DNA from: Rhodoferax sediminis
GTDB lineage: Bacteria; Pseudomonadota; Gammaproteobacteria; Burkholderiales; Burkholderiaceae_C
Direction of reading: 5' to 3'
Assembly (NCBI RefSeq): GCF_006970865.1
Contig: NZ_CP035503.1
Span: 819,001 to 883,000, forward strand
Length of the DNA: 64,000 nucleotides
Shown: positions 11,108 through 19,821 of the stretch, piece by piece
How the letters are laid out: every line of letters begins with the position of its first letter
Position numbering within the stretch: position 1 is the first letter of the stretch
The notes under the pieces: generated by a model
Seen by the model: only the letters and a program-made list of their open reading frames with translations
Database searches by the model: none
What the model was told of the DNA's origin: nothing
Translations under genes and position numbers: made by a program

Positions 11108-12274
11108 CTACCGCTCCTCCTTGCGGGGCTTGGGCCGCAACCCGGGGGTCACGTCGAGTTCAATCCGGGCCTCCTGGCGCAGCAGTGCGAATTTGACCGG
11201 TGTGCCGGGCTTGAGCGCCGACACGCTGGTCAACAGCTCGCCCACATTGCTCACCGGCTTGCCAGCCACGCTCACGATCACGTCGCCGGGCTTGATGCCC
11301 GCCTGCGCCGCCGGCCCGTTTTGCAGCACGCCGGTGATGATCACGCCGGCCAGCGCATCCGGGTTGCCGTCCTTGGGCAGCTTCAAACCAAAGGTTTCCG
11401 CCAGTTCGGGCGACAGGTTGTTGGGTTCCACGCCGATCCAGCCGCGCGTGACGCGGCCGTCTTTCACGATGCTGTCGAGCACCTGGCGCGCGGTCGACAC
11501 CGGAATGGCGAAGCCGATGCCCATGCTGCCGCCGGAGCGCGAAAAAATGGCGGTGTTGATGCCCATCAGATTGCCATTGACGTCCACCAGCGCGCCGCCC
11601 GAGTTGCCGGGGTTGATGGCGGCATCGGTCTGGATGAAGTTCTCGAAGGTGTTGATGCCCAGATGGTTGCGCCCGAGCGCGCTCACGATGCCGCCCGTGA
11701 CCGTCTGGCCGACGCCGAACGGATTGCCAATGGCCAGCACCTGGTCGCCCACCTGCAGCGCATCCGAATTGCCCAGCACGATCACGGGCAGGCGATCCAG
11801 GTCGATCTTCAGGATGGCCAGGTCGGTGTCGGGGTCGGTGCCGATCACCTTGGCCTGGGCGTGGCGGCTGTCGTTGAGAATGACCTCGATTTCGTCGGCG
11901 CCCTCCACCACATGGTTGTTGGTCAGGATGTAGCCGCTGGGACTGACGATCACGCCGCTGCCCAGGCTGGTCTGCGGCTCGTCGCCGCGGTCGCCAAAAA
12001 AGAACTTGAACCACGGGTCGTCGCCGTTCGGATTCTTCTCGGCGGCCTTGCTGGTGTTGATGCTGACCACGGCCGGCGCGGCCTTCTTTGCCGCGGCGCT
12101 GAAGCTGCCGGTCGCCGGAAGTGACGAACTCGCCGCCGGCGCCTCGATCACCGCCACCGCGCCGCCGCCCGAGGCCGTCTTGCCCAGCCATTCGGGATGC
12201 AGGGTCGCCGTCACGAAGTAGGCCGCCAGCAGCACGGTGACGGTTTGCGAAAAAAGGAGCCAAAAACGTTTCAT
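11108..12274 (-). CDS. DegS/DegQ-type periplasmic serine protease with one PDZ domain
   Basis: This trypsin-fold HtrA protease of 388 residues has an N-terminal membrane anchor or uncleaved signal (residues 1-25), the catalytic His in TNNHVVEGAD, Asp in DPDTDLAILKI and Ser in NPGNSGGALV, then a single PDZ domain with GPAAQAGIKPGDVI. One PDZ and a membrane anchor resemble DegS or AlgW, which cleave anti-sigma factors in envelope stress, rather than two-PDZ DegP. An ATG 15 bases upstream is possible, but the start used fits the family and has an AAGGAG site. It diverges from the Nif3-like gene. Confidence 0.9.
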   Translation of the reverse strand: MKRFWLLFSQTVTVLLAAYFVTATLHPEWLGKTASGGGAVAVIEAPAASSSLPATGSFSAAAKKAAPAVVSINTSKAAEKNPNGDDPWFKFFFGDRGDEPQTSLGSGVIVSPSGYILTNNHVVEGADEIEVILNDSRHAQAKVIGTDPDTDLAILKIDLDRLPVIVLGNSDALQVGDQVLAIGNPFGVGQTVTGGIVSALGRNHLGINTFENFIQTDAAINPGNSGGALVDVNGNLMGINTAIFSRSGGSMGIGFAIPVSTARQVLDSIVKDGRVTRGWIGVEPNNLSPELAETFGLKLPKDGNPDALAGVIITGVLQNGPAAQAGIKPGDVIVSVAGKPVSNVGELLTSVSALKPGTPVKFALLRQEARIELDVTPGLRPKPRKEER

Positions 12275-12339
12275 GGCGCAATTGTCCACGACCGGGCCGT
12301 ACTTTGGCCCACAATCATGGCAAAACCCTGTCCCTTTTG

Positions 12340-13119
12340 ATGCACCGCATGATTCACCGCCACCAACTGCTCGCCGCCTTCGACACCCTGCTGGAGCCCG
12401 CGCGCTTCAAGGACTACGGGCCGAACGGCCTGCAGGTCGAGGGCCGCGCCAGCGTCGCCAAAATCGTCTCGGGCGTGACGGCCAGCCGGGCCCTCATCGA
12501 GGCCGCCATCACGGCCCGGGCCGATGCGATTTTTGTGCATCATGGGCTGTTCTGGCGCGGCCAGGACGGCACGGTGACTGGCTGGATGAAGCAGCGGTTG
12601 GCGCTGCTGCTGGGGGCCGACATCAACTTGTTCGCCTATCATCTGCCGCTGGACGCGCATCCGCTCCTGGGCAACAACGCGCAGTTCGGGCTCCAGCTCG
12701 GATTGCAGGCGCTGGAAGGCGTTGCGGGCCGCTTTGGCGAGCAGGACCTGGGTTTTCTGGGCGGGCGCGTGGAAGGCGGCAGCTTTGGCAGCGCCCGCAG
12801 TCTCGCCGATTACCTCCAGCATGTGCTCAATCGGCCGGTAGTCCTTGTCAGTGCTTCGCCGGGCACTATAAAAAAAATAGCATGGTGCACCGGCGGCGCG
12901 CAGGGCTATTTCGAGGCGGCCATTGCGGCCGGGGCCGATGCCTTCATCACCGGCGAGATTTCCGAACCCCAGGCGCACTACGCGCGCGAGTGCGGCGTGG
13001 CCTACCTGGCCTGCGGCCACCACGCCAGCGAGCGCTATGGCGCGCCGGCGGTGGCGGCGCACGTGGCCGCGCAGTTCGGCCTGGCGCACGAGTTCATCGA
13101 CATCGACAACCCGGCATGA
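12340..13119 (+). CDS. Nif3-like dinuclear metal centre protein (YbgI family)
   Basis: Proteins of this family bind two metals in a toroidal hexamer; they are often named GTP cyclohydrolase 1 type 2 homologues, but their role is unsettled. The conserved metal ligands are clear: FVHHGLFW, YHLPLDAHP and CGHHASERYG. The start could be this ATG or the one nine bases later; both fit, and upstream residues do not look conserved. A short dispersed repeat is read in frame in the middle (12839-12882). The stop overlaps the pdxA start. Confidence 0.9.
   Translation: MHRMIHRHQLLAAFDTLLEPARFKDYGPNGLQVEGRASVAKIVSGVTASRALIEAAITARADAIFVHHGLFWRGQDGTVTGWMKQRLALLLGADINLFAYHLPLDAHPLLGNNAQFGLQLGLQALEGVAGRFGEQDLGFLGGRVEGGSFGSARSLADYLQHVLNRPVVLVSASPGTIKKIAWCTGGAQGYFEAAIAAGADAFITGEISEPQAHYARECGVAYLACGHHASERYGAPAVAAHVAAQFGLAHEFIDIDNPA
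12839..12882 (+). repeat. Short dispersed repeat, copy 5 (inside the Nif3-like gene)
   Basis: This copy shows the family layout clearly: agtccttg, a variable GC-rich middle, then gcactataaaaaaaatagca. Copies share an agccctt-like start, about 20 loosely conserved bases and an AT-rich imperfect palindrome gctat(N)aatt(N)atagca. Ten copies were found by eye in 4.4-47.6 kb. Nine have this orientation and one is inverted. Here the frame is kept and the insertion encodes a stretch of the form SASPGTIKKIA. Confidence 0.6.
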
Positions 13120-14159
13120 ACAAACCGATAGCTATCACCTTGGGCGACGCGGCCGGCATCGGCCCCGAAATCATTGCCAAGGCGTTCCGCGACGCGCCGC
13201 ACGCGACGCGCGGCTGCTTTGTCGCCGGCGACGTGGCGACGCTGCGCCGTGCGGTGTCCTTCATCAGCGGCGCGGGGCAGGTTGCCTTGCCGGTGGCCGT
13301 GATCGAGGCGCCGTCAGAGGCCTTGCTTGCGCCGCCGCGCTGCATCCCGGTGCTGCAAATCTCAAGCCTGTCCGGGCCCGTCCCGTTGGGGCGGGTGAGC
13401 GGTGCGGCTGGCAAGTTCGCGGCCGATTGCGTCACCTGGGCGGCGCGCGCGGCGCTGCGCGGCGAGATCGCGGCCCTGGTTACTGCACCGCTGCACAAGG
13501 AGGCGCTGGCCGCCGCGGGCATCGCGTTCCCCGGGCATACCGAGCTGCTCCAGGCCGAGGCGGCGGCTTTTCTGGGCAAACCCGTGCAGGACGTGCCGGT
13601 GCGCATGATGCTCGCCAACGACGAATTGCGCACCGTGCTGGTCAGCATTCATGTCTCTCTGCGCGCCGCGATCGAGGCGGTGACCTTCGACAACGTGCTG
13701 CAAACCTTGCGGCTGACCCACCAATTCGTGCGCGGACCTGTTGGGTCGACGCGACACCGCAGGCCGCGTATCGGCGTTGCGGGGCTGAATCCGCACGCCG
13801 GCGAGGGCGGGCTGTTCGGGCGTGAAGAGATCGACATCATTGCGCCGGCGATTGCCGCGGCGCGCCGGGACGGGATCGACGCGAGCGGGCCGTTTGCGCC
13901 CGACACGGTGTTCATGCGGGCGCGTGCCAGGGACGGCCAGCCGGGCGAGTTCGACGTGGTGCTGGCGATGTACCACGACCAGGGCCTGATCCCGGTCAAG
14001 TACCTTGGCGTGGACAAGGGCGTGAACGTCACACTCGGCCTGCCGCTGGTGCGCACCAGCCCGGACCACGGCACCGCCTTCGACATTGCCGGCAGCGGCG
14101 CGGCCGATGCGGCCAGCCTGATCGCGGCGATCCACATGGCGCGCCAGCTTTGTGCATGA
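13116..14159 (+). CDS. pdxA: 4-hydroxythreonine-4-phosphate dehydrogenase
   Basis: PdxA oxidises 4-phosphohydroxythreonine in pyridoxal 5'-phosphate synthesis. The 347-residue protein shows the family motifs ITLGDAAGIGPEI, VTAPLHKEAL, FPGHTELL, GLNPHAGEGG, YHDQGLIPVKYLG and TSPDHGTAFDIAG. The ATG overlaps the stop of the Nif3-like gene, so the longer upstream frame is a shadow. A slightly longer loop with RHRRP precedes IGVAGLNP. It converges with mscL. Confidence 0.96.
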   Translation: MNKPIAITLGDAAGIGPEIIAKAFRDAPHATRGCFVAGDVATLRRAVSFISGAGQVALPVAVIEAPSEALLAPPRCIPVLQISSLSGPVPLGRVSGAAGKFAADCVTWAARAALRGEIAALVTAPLHKEALAAAGIAFPGHTELLQAEAAAFLGKPVQDVPVRMMLANDELRTVLVSIHVSLRAAIEAVTFDNVLQTLRLTHQFVRGPVGSTRHRRPRIGVAGLNPHAGEGGLFGREEIDIIAPAIAAARRDGIDASGPFAPDTVFMRARARDGQPGEFDVVLAMYHDQGLIPVKYLGVDKGVNVTLGLPLVRTSPDHGTAFDIAGSGAADAASLIAAIHMARQLCA

Positions 14160-14170
14160 AAAATGCCTGA

Positions 14171-14213
14171 AGCCCATAGCCTGTAAGGCCTGATTGCTAC
14201 GAAGCCCGTAGCA
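14171..14213 (+). repeat. Short dispersed repeat, copy 6 (pdxA-mscL convergent gap)
   Basis: The copy has an agcccatagc start and a tgctacg-aagcc-cgtagca hairpin end (14195-14213). It fills the gap between two convergent genes. Confidence 0.55.
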
Positions 14214-14217
14214 GCGC

Positions 14218-14631
14218 TTACTTTTTCAGGTTGTCGCGAATCTCGCGCAGCAGCAACACGTCTTCCGGCGTGGCGGCGGGCGCGGCGGGCGGGGCTTCTT
14301 TCTTGAGACGGTTCATCTGCTTGACCATCATGAAGATGATGAACGCCAGGATGATGAAGTTCAGCGCGACGGTGATGAAGTTGCCGTAGGCAAACACCGC
14401 GCCGCCCTTCTTGGCGTCGGCCAGCGAGAGCCCGGCCGCCTGGCCCGACAGGCCGATGTAGTAGCTGGAGAAATCGAGCCCGCCGAAAATCTTGCTGACG
14501 ACCGGCATGATCAGGTCGCCCACGATCGAATCGACGATCTTGCCGAAGGCGGCGCCGATGATGACACCGACCGCCAGATCCATCGCGTTGCCCTTGACGG
14601 CAAATTCCTTGAATTCCTGCATCATGCCCAT
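14218..14631 (-). CDS. mscL: Large-conductance mechanosensitive channel
   Basis: MscL opens under membrane tension to release solutes in hypo-osmotic shock. The 137-residue protein has the conserved N-terminal helix [19 protein letters not shown], the first pore helix with [15 protein letters not shown], a periplasmic loop, a second helix and a charged C-terminal bundle ending EIRDNLKK. Length and layout are typical. An ATG two codons further in is also possible. Confidence 0.96.
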   Translation of the reverse strand: MGMMQEFKEFAVKGNAMDLAVGVIIGAAFGKIVDSIVGDLIMPVVSKIFGGLDFSSYYIGLSGQAAGLSLADAKKGGAVFAYGNFITVALNFIILAFIIFMMVKQMNRLKKEAPPAAPAATPEDVLLLREIRDNLKK

Positions 14632-14730
14632 GGCTTTGCTTTCTTGGTGGATTGAACAGGAAGCAGTATTCCCTATCGAATCGGGCTGTCAAGTGCCGCT
14701 TTGGCGTAGAAATGGCCGGAGACGGTCAGC

Positions 14731-14736
14731 TACAAT
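14731..14736 (+). promoter_or_regulatory. Candidate -10 box upstream of petABC
   Basis: TACAAT lies 44 bases before the petA ATG in the only gap upstream of the bc1 genes. No convincing -35 hexamer is at the right distance, so this is a weak call. Confidence 0.3.
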
Positions 14737-14779
14737 CGTCGGCTAACCCCCCAAGTTGCGATGTATATTGAGGATTCCC

Positions 14780-15379
14780 ATGAGTGAGACCCAAGTCGAC
14801 ACCAGTAAAAGAACATGGCTGATTGCTTCCGGATGCGCTGGTGCCGTGGGCACCGTTTGCACGGCCGTCCCGTTTGTGGAGAGTTTCGAGCCTTCGGAAA
14901 AGGCCAAAGCCGCCGGTGCCGCTGTGGAAGCCGATATTTCCGGCCTCAAACCCGGTGAAAAAATGACCGTGGCGTGGCGTGGCAAGCCGGTCTGGATTGT
15001 CCGGCGTACCCCCGAGGAGCTGGCGGGCCTGTCGAAGAACGACCCGGAACTGGCTGACCCCAAGTCGGAGCGTCACCAAGACGAATTCACCCCCGTGTAC
15101 GCGCGCAACGAATGGCGCTCGATCAAGCCCGAAATCCTCGTGCTGGTGGGCATTTGCACGCATCTGGGCTGTTCGCCGTCGGACCGGTTCACGCCGGGGC
15201 CTCAACCTTCGTTGCCGGAGGACTGGCGCGGCGGCTGGCTGTGCCCGTGCCACGGCTCGACTTTCGATCTGGCCGGGCGCGTGTTCAAGAACAAGCCGGC
15301 ACCGGACAATCTGGAAGTGCCGCCCTATATGTTCCTCTCCGACAGCAAGCTGCTGATCGGCCAGGACAAAAAAGCCTGA
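14780..15379 (+). CDS. petA: Ubiquinol-cytochrome c reductase, Rieske iron-sulfur subunit
   Basis: This subunit of the cytochrome bc1 complex carries the high-potential 2Fe-2S cluster that takes the first electron from ubiquinol. The 199-residue protein has a single N-terminal anchor with a Tat-like KRTWLIASG start, and the cluster-binding boxes CTHLGCSP and CPCHGSTF. The loop between them is long, as in proteobacterial proteins. petB and petC follow in the usual order. The start is the ATG with family similarity, eight codons after a longer open start. Confidence 0.97.
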   Translation: MSETQVDTSKRTWLIASGCAGAVGTVCTAVPFVESFEPSEKAKAAGAAVEADISGLKPGEKMTVAWRGKPVWIVRRTPEELAGLSKNDPELADPKSERHQDEFTPVYARNEWRSIKPEILVLVGICTHLGCSPSDRFTPGPQPSLPEDWRGGWLCPCHGSTFDLAGRVFKNKPAPDNLEVPPYMFLSDSKLLIGQDKKA

Positions 15380-15402
15380 ACCCGCGGGACCCGGAGCACA
15401 AC

Positions 15403-16812
15403 ATGGCTGAATTCAAGGAAGTTTCCCCCAATGCCGGCGCTGGCGAAAAGCTGATGAACTGGATCGACAACCGGTTCCCGGCGACCAAGCTCTTCAAAGA
15501 GCACATGAGCGAGTACTACGCGCCGAAAAATTTCAATTTCTGGTACATCTTCGGTTCGCTGGCCCTGCTGGTGCTGGTGATCCAGATCGTTACCGGCATT
15601 TTCCTGGTGATGAACTACAAGCCCGACGCCGCGCTGGCGTTTGGCTCGGTCGAGTACATCATGCGCGACGTGCCGTGGGGCTGGCTGATCCGCTACATGC
15701 ACTCCACGGGTGCCTCGGCGTTCTTCGTCGTGGTGTATCTGCACATGTTCCGCGGCCTGCTGTACGGCTCCTACCGCAAGCCGCGCGAGCTGGTGTGGAT
15801 CTTCGGCTGCGCGATTTTCCTGTGCCTGATGGCCGAGGCCTTCATGGGCTACCTGCTGCCCTGGGGCCAGATGAGCTACTGGGGCGCCCAGGTGATCGTG
15901 AACCTGTTCTCCGCCATCCCGTTTGTCGGCCCTGACCTGGCGCTGTGGATTCGCGGCGACTACGTGGTCGGCGACGCCACGCTCAACCGCTTCTTCAGCT
16001 TCCACGTGATCGCCGTGCCGCTGGTGCTGCTCGGGCTGGTGGTGGCGCACATCATCGCGCTGCATGAAGTCGGCTCGAACAATCCGGATGGCGTGGAAAT
16101 CAAGGGCCCGAACGCGCCCAAGGATGCCAACGGCCACCCGCTCGATGGCGTTCCGTTCCATCCGTTCTATACCGTGCATGACATCTTCGGCGTCAGCGTG
16201 TTCCTGATGGTGTTCAGCGCCATCATCTTCTTTGCGCCGGAGGTCGGCGGCTACTTCCTGGAAGCCAACAACTTCATTCCCGCCAACCCGCTGCAAACGC
16301 CGGCCGAGATTGCGCCCGTGTGGTACTTCACGCCGTTCTACGCGATGCTGCGCTCCGTCACCAGCGAGATGGTGTATGCGCTGATGGCCTGCGTGGTAGC
16401 GGGTGCGGCGTTTGGCGTCATCAAGACCAAAATGCCTGCGCTGTTCAAGGGCATCCTCGTGCTGGTGGCCGCCGGCCTGGTGGCCGCGATGCTGAACACC
16501 GACGCCAAGTTCTGGGGTGTCATGGTCATGGGCGGCGCGGTCGTCATCCTGTTCTTCCTGCCCTGGCTGGACCGTAGCCCCGTCAAGTCGATTCGCTACC
16601 GTCCGGGCTGGCACAAGTACGTATATGCGGTCTTCGTCGTCTACTTTGCGGTGCTGGCCTACATCGGGACCGTACCGCCGTCGCCCACACTCAATCTTAT
16701 TTCGCAGACAGGAACGTTTTATTACTTCGGCTTTTTCCTGTTGATGCCGTGGTGGAGCCGCCTGGGTACGCCCAAGCCGGTGCCGGCTCGCATCACCTTC
16801 GCCGCGCACTGA
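15403..16812 (+). CDS. petB: Cytochrome b of the bc1 complex
   Basis: The 469-residue membrane protein carries hemes bL and bH and both quinone sites. Heme-ligand histidines are in helix B (MHSTGAS and YLHMFRG) and helix D (FSFHVIAVP and VVAHIIALHE). The long single-chain form fits proteobacterial cytochrome b. The Qo motif reads P305-V-W-Y instead of the common PEWY. The ATG follows petA by 23 bases. The longer open frame upstream is a shadow of petA. Confidence 0.97.
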   Translation: MAEFKEVSPNAGAGEKLMNWIDNRFPATKLFKEHMSEYYAPKNFNFWYIFGSLALLVLVIQIVTGIFLVMNYKPDAALAFGSVEYIMRDVPWGWLIRYMHSTGASAFFVVVYLHMFRGLLYGSYRKPRELVWIFGCAIFLCLMAEAFMGYLLPWGQMSYWGAQVIVNLFSAIPFVGPDLALWIRGDYVVGDATLNRFFSFHVIAVPLVLLGLVVAHIIALHEVGSNNPDGVEIKGPNAPKDANGHPLDGVPFHPFYTVHDIFGVSVFLMVFSAIIFFAPEVGGYFLEANNFIPANPLQTPAEIAPVWYFTPFYAMLRSVTSEMVYALMACVVAGAAFGVIKTKMPALFKGILVLVAAGLVAAMLNTDAKFWGVMVMGGAVVILFFLPWLDRSPVKSIRYRPGWHKYVYAVFVVYFAVLAYIGTVPPSPTLNLISQTGTFYYFGFFLLMPWWSRLGTPKPVPARITFAAH

Positions 16813-16829
16813 GCTGGAGACTTTCAACA

Positions 16830-17600
16830 ATGAGCAAACTGAAACAACTGGCTCTGGGCCTGATGGCCGCCATGGCGTTCATGGCGGGCGCACAAGCTGC
16901 CGAGGGGGGCATTGCCTGGGACAAGGCACCGAACCAGACCAACGACCTGGCCGCGCTCCAGACGGGCGCCAAACTCTTTGTCAACTATTGTCTGAATTGT
17001 CATTCCGCGGCCTTCATGCGCTACACCCGTTTGCAGGACCTCGGCTTGAGCACGCAACAGATCAAGGACAACCTGCTGCCCACCGATGGCACGATGGCCG
17101 ACACGATGGTCGCGGCCATCAGTCCGGCACAAGCCAAGGAATGGTTCGGTACCAACCCGCCCGACCTGACCCTGGTTGCCCGTTCGCGCGCGGGCCATGG
17201 CGGCAGCGGGGCGGACTACCTGTACACCTATTTGCGCACCTTCTACCGCGACGATTCCAAGGCCACCGGCTGGAACAACCTGGCGTTCCCCAATGTGGCC
17301 ATGCCCAACGTCCTGTGGGAACTGCAAGGCGAGCGCAAGCCGATTTTCGACAAGATCAAGGACAAGGAAACCGGCGAGGATGCCGAGGTTTTCCGCGGCT
17401 GGCAGCAGGTCACGCCGGGGACCATGACGCCCCTGAAATTCGAGCAATCGGTGGGTGATCTGGTCAGCTATCTGCAATGGATGAGTGAACCATCGCGCAA
17501 CACGCGGGTGCGCGTGGGTGTCTGGGTCTTGCTGTTCCTGGGTGTGTTTACCATCATTGCCTGGCGCCTCAACGCGGCGTTCTGGAAAGACGTCAAATAA
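16830..17600 (+). CDS. petC: Cytochrome c1 of the bc1 complex
   Basis: Cytochrome c1 passes electrons from the Rieske protein to soluble cytochrome c. The 256-residue protein has a cleavable signal (residues 1-23, ending AGAQA), the heme c motif C54-L-N-C-H58, an axial-Met candidate in AMPNVLWE, and a C-terminal membrane anchor (VWVLLFLGVFTIIAW). It is the last gene of petABC and is followed by two hairpins, the second a good intrinsic terminator. Confidence 0.97.
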   Translation: MSKLKQLALGLMAAMAFMAGAQAAEGGIAWDKAPNQTNDLAALQTGAKLFVNYCLNCHSAAFMRYTRLQDLGLSTQQIKDNLLPTDGTMADTMVAAISPAQAKEWFGTNPPDLTLVARSRAGHGGSGADYLYTYLRTFYRDDSKATGWNNLAFPNVAMPNVLWELQGERKPIFDKIKDKETGEDAEVFRGWQQVTPGTMTPLKFEQSVGDLVSYLQWMSEPSRNTRVRVGVWVLLFLGVFTIIAWRLNAAFWKDVK

Positions 17601-17646
17601 TTACACGCGACTCGGGCGCCGCCGGCGTGCGTCGCCCGAGCCTTCC

Positions 17647-17680
17647 AGAGTGGGAATGCTCCCGGCATCCCACTCTTTTT
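17647..17680 (+). terminator. Intrinsic terminator after petABC
   Basis: A nine-base-pair stem (agagtggga with tcccactct) is followed directly by a T-run. A GC-rich hairpin (ctcgggcg with cgcccgag, 17611-17640) precedes it. sspA starts 20 bases later and so probably has its own promoter or relies on readthrough. Confidence 0.75.
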
Positions 17681-17700
17681 GATTTTCAGGAGTCTTCACC

Positions 17701-18312
17701 ATGATGGTGCTTTATTCAGGAACCACCTGCCCGTTCTCCCATCGCTGCCGCTTCGTGCTGTTCGAAAAGGGAATGGATTTCGAGATCCGCGACGTGGATC
17801 TCTACAACAAGCCGGAAGACATCAACGTCATGAATCCGTATGGCCAGGTGCCCATCCTGGTCGAGCGTGACCTGATCCTGTACGAGTCGAACATCATCAA
17901 CGAGTACATCGACGAGCGCTTCCCTCATCCGCAGCTGATGCCCGGCGATCCGGTGGACCGTGCGCGCGTGCGCCTGTTCCTGCTCAATTTCGAGAAGGAG
18001 CTGTTCGTGCACGTCTCCACGCTCGAGAACCGGGCCTCCAAAAGCAATGAGAAGGCGCTGGAAAAGGCCCGCTCGCACATCCGCGACCGCCTTACGCAAC
18101 TGGCGCCGGTGTTCCTCAAGAACAAGTACATGCTGGGCGAGAACTTTTCCATGCTCGACGTGGCCATCGCCCCGCTGCTGTGGCGCCTGGACTACTACGG
18201 CATCGACCTCAGCAAGAACGCGGCGCCGCTGCTGAAGTACGCCGAGCGCATATTTTCGCGCCCGGCCTATATTGAAGCGCTGACACCGTCCGAAAAGGTG
18301 ATGCGCAAGTAA
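17701..18312 (+). CDS. sspA: Stringent starvation protein A, GST-fold
   Basis: SspA has a glutathione S-transferase fold and binds RNA polymerase under starvation in enterobacteria. The 203-residue protein has a thioredoxin-like N-terminal domain (LYSGTTCPFSHRCR, NPYGQVPILVERD, YESNIINEYIDE) and an all-helical C-terminal domain with NFSMLDVAIAPLLWRL. Position between petABC and sspB is the typical arrangement in beta- and gammaproteobacteria, which separates it from other GST-like proteins. Confidence 0.93.
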   Translation: MMVLYSGTTCPFSHRCRFVLFEKGMDFEIRDVDLYNKPEDINVMNPYGQVPILVERDLILYESNIINEYIDERFPHPQLMPGDPVDRARVRLFLLNFEKELFVHVSTLENRASKSNEKALEKARSHIRDRLTQLAPVFLKNKYMLGENFSMLDVAIAPLLWRLDYYGIDLSKNAAPLLKYAERIFSRPAYIEALTPSEKVMRK

Positions 18313-18313
18313 T

Positions 18314-18482
18314 ATGGACCCCACGCTTGCCACTTCGTGTGCTTCGCTGAACAAGCCGCCGCGAGACGCGACGACCCTTCGGCCCGTCCAAGCCTGCGCA
18401 GGCGGATTTGGAGCCGCGGGCCTCAGCCCCGAGGGGGCTGGCCTTGCCTGGGGCGGCCCGGCGCGGCCGGCGCTGGTCCGGG
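18314..18482 (+). repeat. GC-rich dispersed repeat, copy B
   Basis: This copy shares ccccacgcttgccacttcgtg and the end ccttgcctggggcggcccgg with copies at 6854 and 25348, but is about 90 bases longer because of an insert in the middle. It fills the sspA-sspB gap. Confidence 0.6.
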
Positions 18483-18500
18483 TTTAATTTGGCTGAATTC

Positions 18501-19010
18501 ATGAATGCCCTGGATTCCTCCTCGACCCGGCCCTACCTGATCCGGGCGCTGTACGAGTGGTGCACCGACAACGGCCTGACCCCTTACGTGGCCGTGCTGG
18601 TGGACGAGTCCGTCCAGGTGCCGCGCGAGTACGTGAAGAACGGCGAGATCGTGCTCAACATCAGCTTTGATGCAACCAGCTCGCTCAAGCTTGGCAACGA
18701 CTTCATCGAATTCAAGGCCCGGTTTGCCGGCACGGCGCGCGAGATCATGGTGCCCGTAAGTCGCGTGATTGCGATCTATGCCCGGGAGAACGGGCAGGGC
18801 ATGGCGTTTCCGGTTCCGGTGTCTGCACCCGCTGGCGACGAGGCATCGAAGGCGCCGGGTTTGAGCAGTGTGCCGGATGCAACGCGCCCCGTGGAAACCG
18901 ACCCCAAGGTGGTGCAGATCGCACCGGCCGATGATGCGCCGCACGATGGTGATTCAGAGCCACCACGCCCCTCGGGAGGGGGGCGCCCTTCACTCAAACG
19001 GGTGAAGTAG
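18501..19010 (+). CDS. sspB: ClpXP protease specificity-enhancing factor
   Basis: SspB delivers ssrA-tagged proteins from stalled ribosomes to the ClpXP protease. The 169-residue protein has the substrate-binding core (TRPYLIRALYEWC, VLNISFDATSSLKLGND, VSRVIAIYARENGQGM), a long flexible acidic linker and a C-terminal tail RPSLKRVK, which matches the ClpX-docking tail known in E. coli SspB. The open frame extends upstream through the GC-rich repeat; the ATG used is where family similarity begins. Confidence 0.95.
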   Translation: MNALDSSSTRPYLIRALYEWCTDNGLTPYVAVLVDESVQVPREYVKNGEIVLNISFDATSSLKLGNDFIEFKARFAGTAREIMVPVSRVIAIYARENGQGMAFPVPVSAPAGDEASKAPGLSSVPDATRPVETDPKVVQIAPADDAPHDGDSEPPRPSGGGRPSLKRVK

Positions 19011-19068
19011 GCAGGGTTTAGGCCGCCGCGGTGGCTGCCGCCCCCCAAGCCAATAAAATAACAAAGTC

Positions 19069-19144
19069 GCCGATTTAGCTCAGTTGGTAGAGCAACCGCC
19101 TTGTAAGCGGTAGGTCGTCAGTTCGAATCCGACAATCGGCACCA
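19069..19144 (+). tRNA. tRNA-Thr, anticodon TGT
   Basis: The 76-base cloverleaf has a gccgatt/aatcggc acceptor stem, the D-arm gctcagttggtagagc, an anticodon stem accgc/gcggt enclosing cttgtaa (anticodon TGT at 19102-19104), a T-arm with gttcgaatcc and an encoded CCA end. It reads ACA and, with modification, other ACN threonine codons. Confidence 0.97.
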
Positions 19145-19307
19145 TTTCACTGCCTCACAGTATCAAGCAACCTCGACGCCCGTACGTTTCCTGGCAAGGC
19201 GCGGGCAGCCGAAAACTGCGCAGGATTTTATGGTTTGATTGAATACTTTGGATTTATTTCCGATTTTTCTTGTGAACTCGCGGGGCGCAGATTATCGTCG
19301 CGTCCCT

Positions 19308-19799
19308 ATGAAATCCTCTCAGCCTATTGGGGCCAAATCTCTAGTACAGCACCTCGCCCAGGTGATTGCCAAAAATCATGCTTATGACGCGCTCGACCTG
19401 CCTTTCACGCCGGCCGAGTGGGCCGTGTTCGGCGACTACCTGCAGCCCTTTGCGCTCGCGCGGGACCAGGTCCTGATCGAGCAGGGCGCGACGGACCGCA
19501 CGGTGTATTTCATCGAAAGCGGCACACTCAGTGTGCATTGCGTGGATGAAGAAGGCCGCATGAATCTGGCGATGATCGGTGCGGGATCGGTGGTCGGAGA
19601 ATGGGCGTTTTTTTCCAGAATGGCGCGCAAATCAGATGCCGTCGCCGCCGGCCCCTGCAAGCTGTGGCGCCTCAGCCTGATCCGTTTCATGGACCTTGCC
19701 AACCGGCAGCCGGCGCTGGCGCTGCGCATTGCCCTGGCGTTGGGGACGGTCATGGCCAAGCGGGTGGCCAACAAGCCCAAGAGGGTTGCGGCGACCTGA
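19308..19799 (+). CDS. Cyclic-nucleotide-binding domain protein without a DNA-binding domain
   Basis: The 163-residue protein has the cNMP-binding beta-roll of the Crp/Fnr type: VLIEQGATDRTVYFIESGTLSV, then GAGSVVGEWAFFSRMARKSDA, which occupies the place of the phosphate-binding cassette with its conserved Gly-Glu and Arg. A helical end follows, but there is no helix-turn-helix, so it is probably a ligand sensor and not a classical regulator. The ATG used is 23 codons inside a longer open frame. Ligand and partner are unknown. It lies just after tRNA-Thr, apparently as a single-gene unit. Confidence 0.75.
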   Translation: MKSSQPIGAKSLVQHLAQVIAKNHAYDALDLPFTPAEWAVFGDYLQPFALARDQVLIEQGATDRTVYFIESGTLSVHCVDEEGRMNLAMIGAGSVVGEWAFFSRMARKSDAVAAGPCKLWRLSLIRFMDLANRQPALALRIALALGTVMAKRVANKPKRVAAT

Positions 19800-19821
19800 G
19801 GGCCGGCTCGCTCGCGAAGGG

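Noticed and set aside
12237..14159. A 640-codon frame covering both the Nif3-like gene and pdxA
   Set aside because: Only its second half (from 13116) is a real protein, PdxA; the first half is out of frame with the Nif3-like gene.
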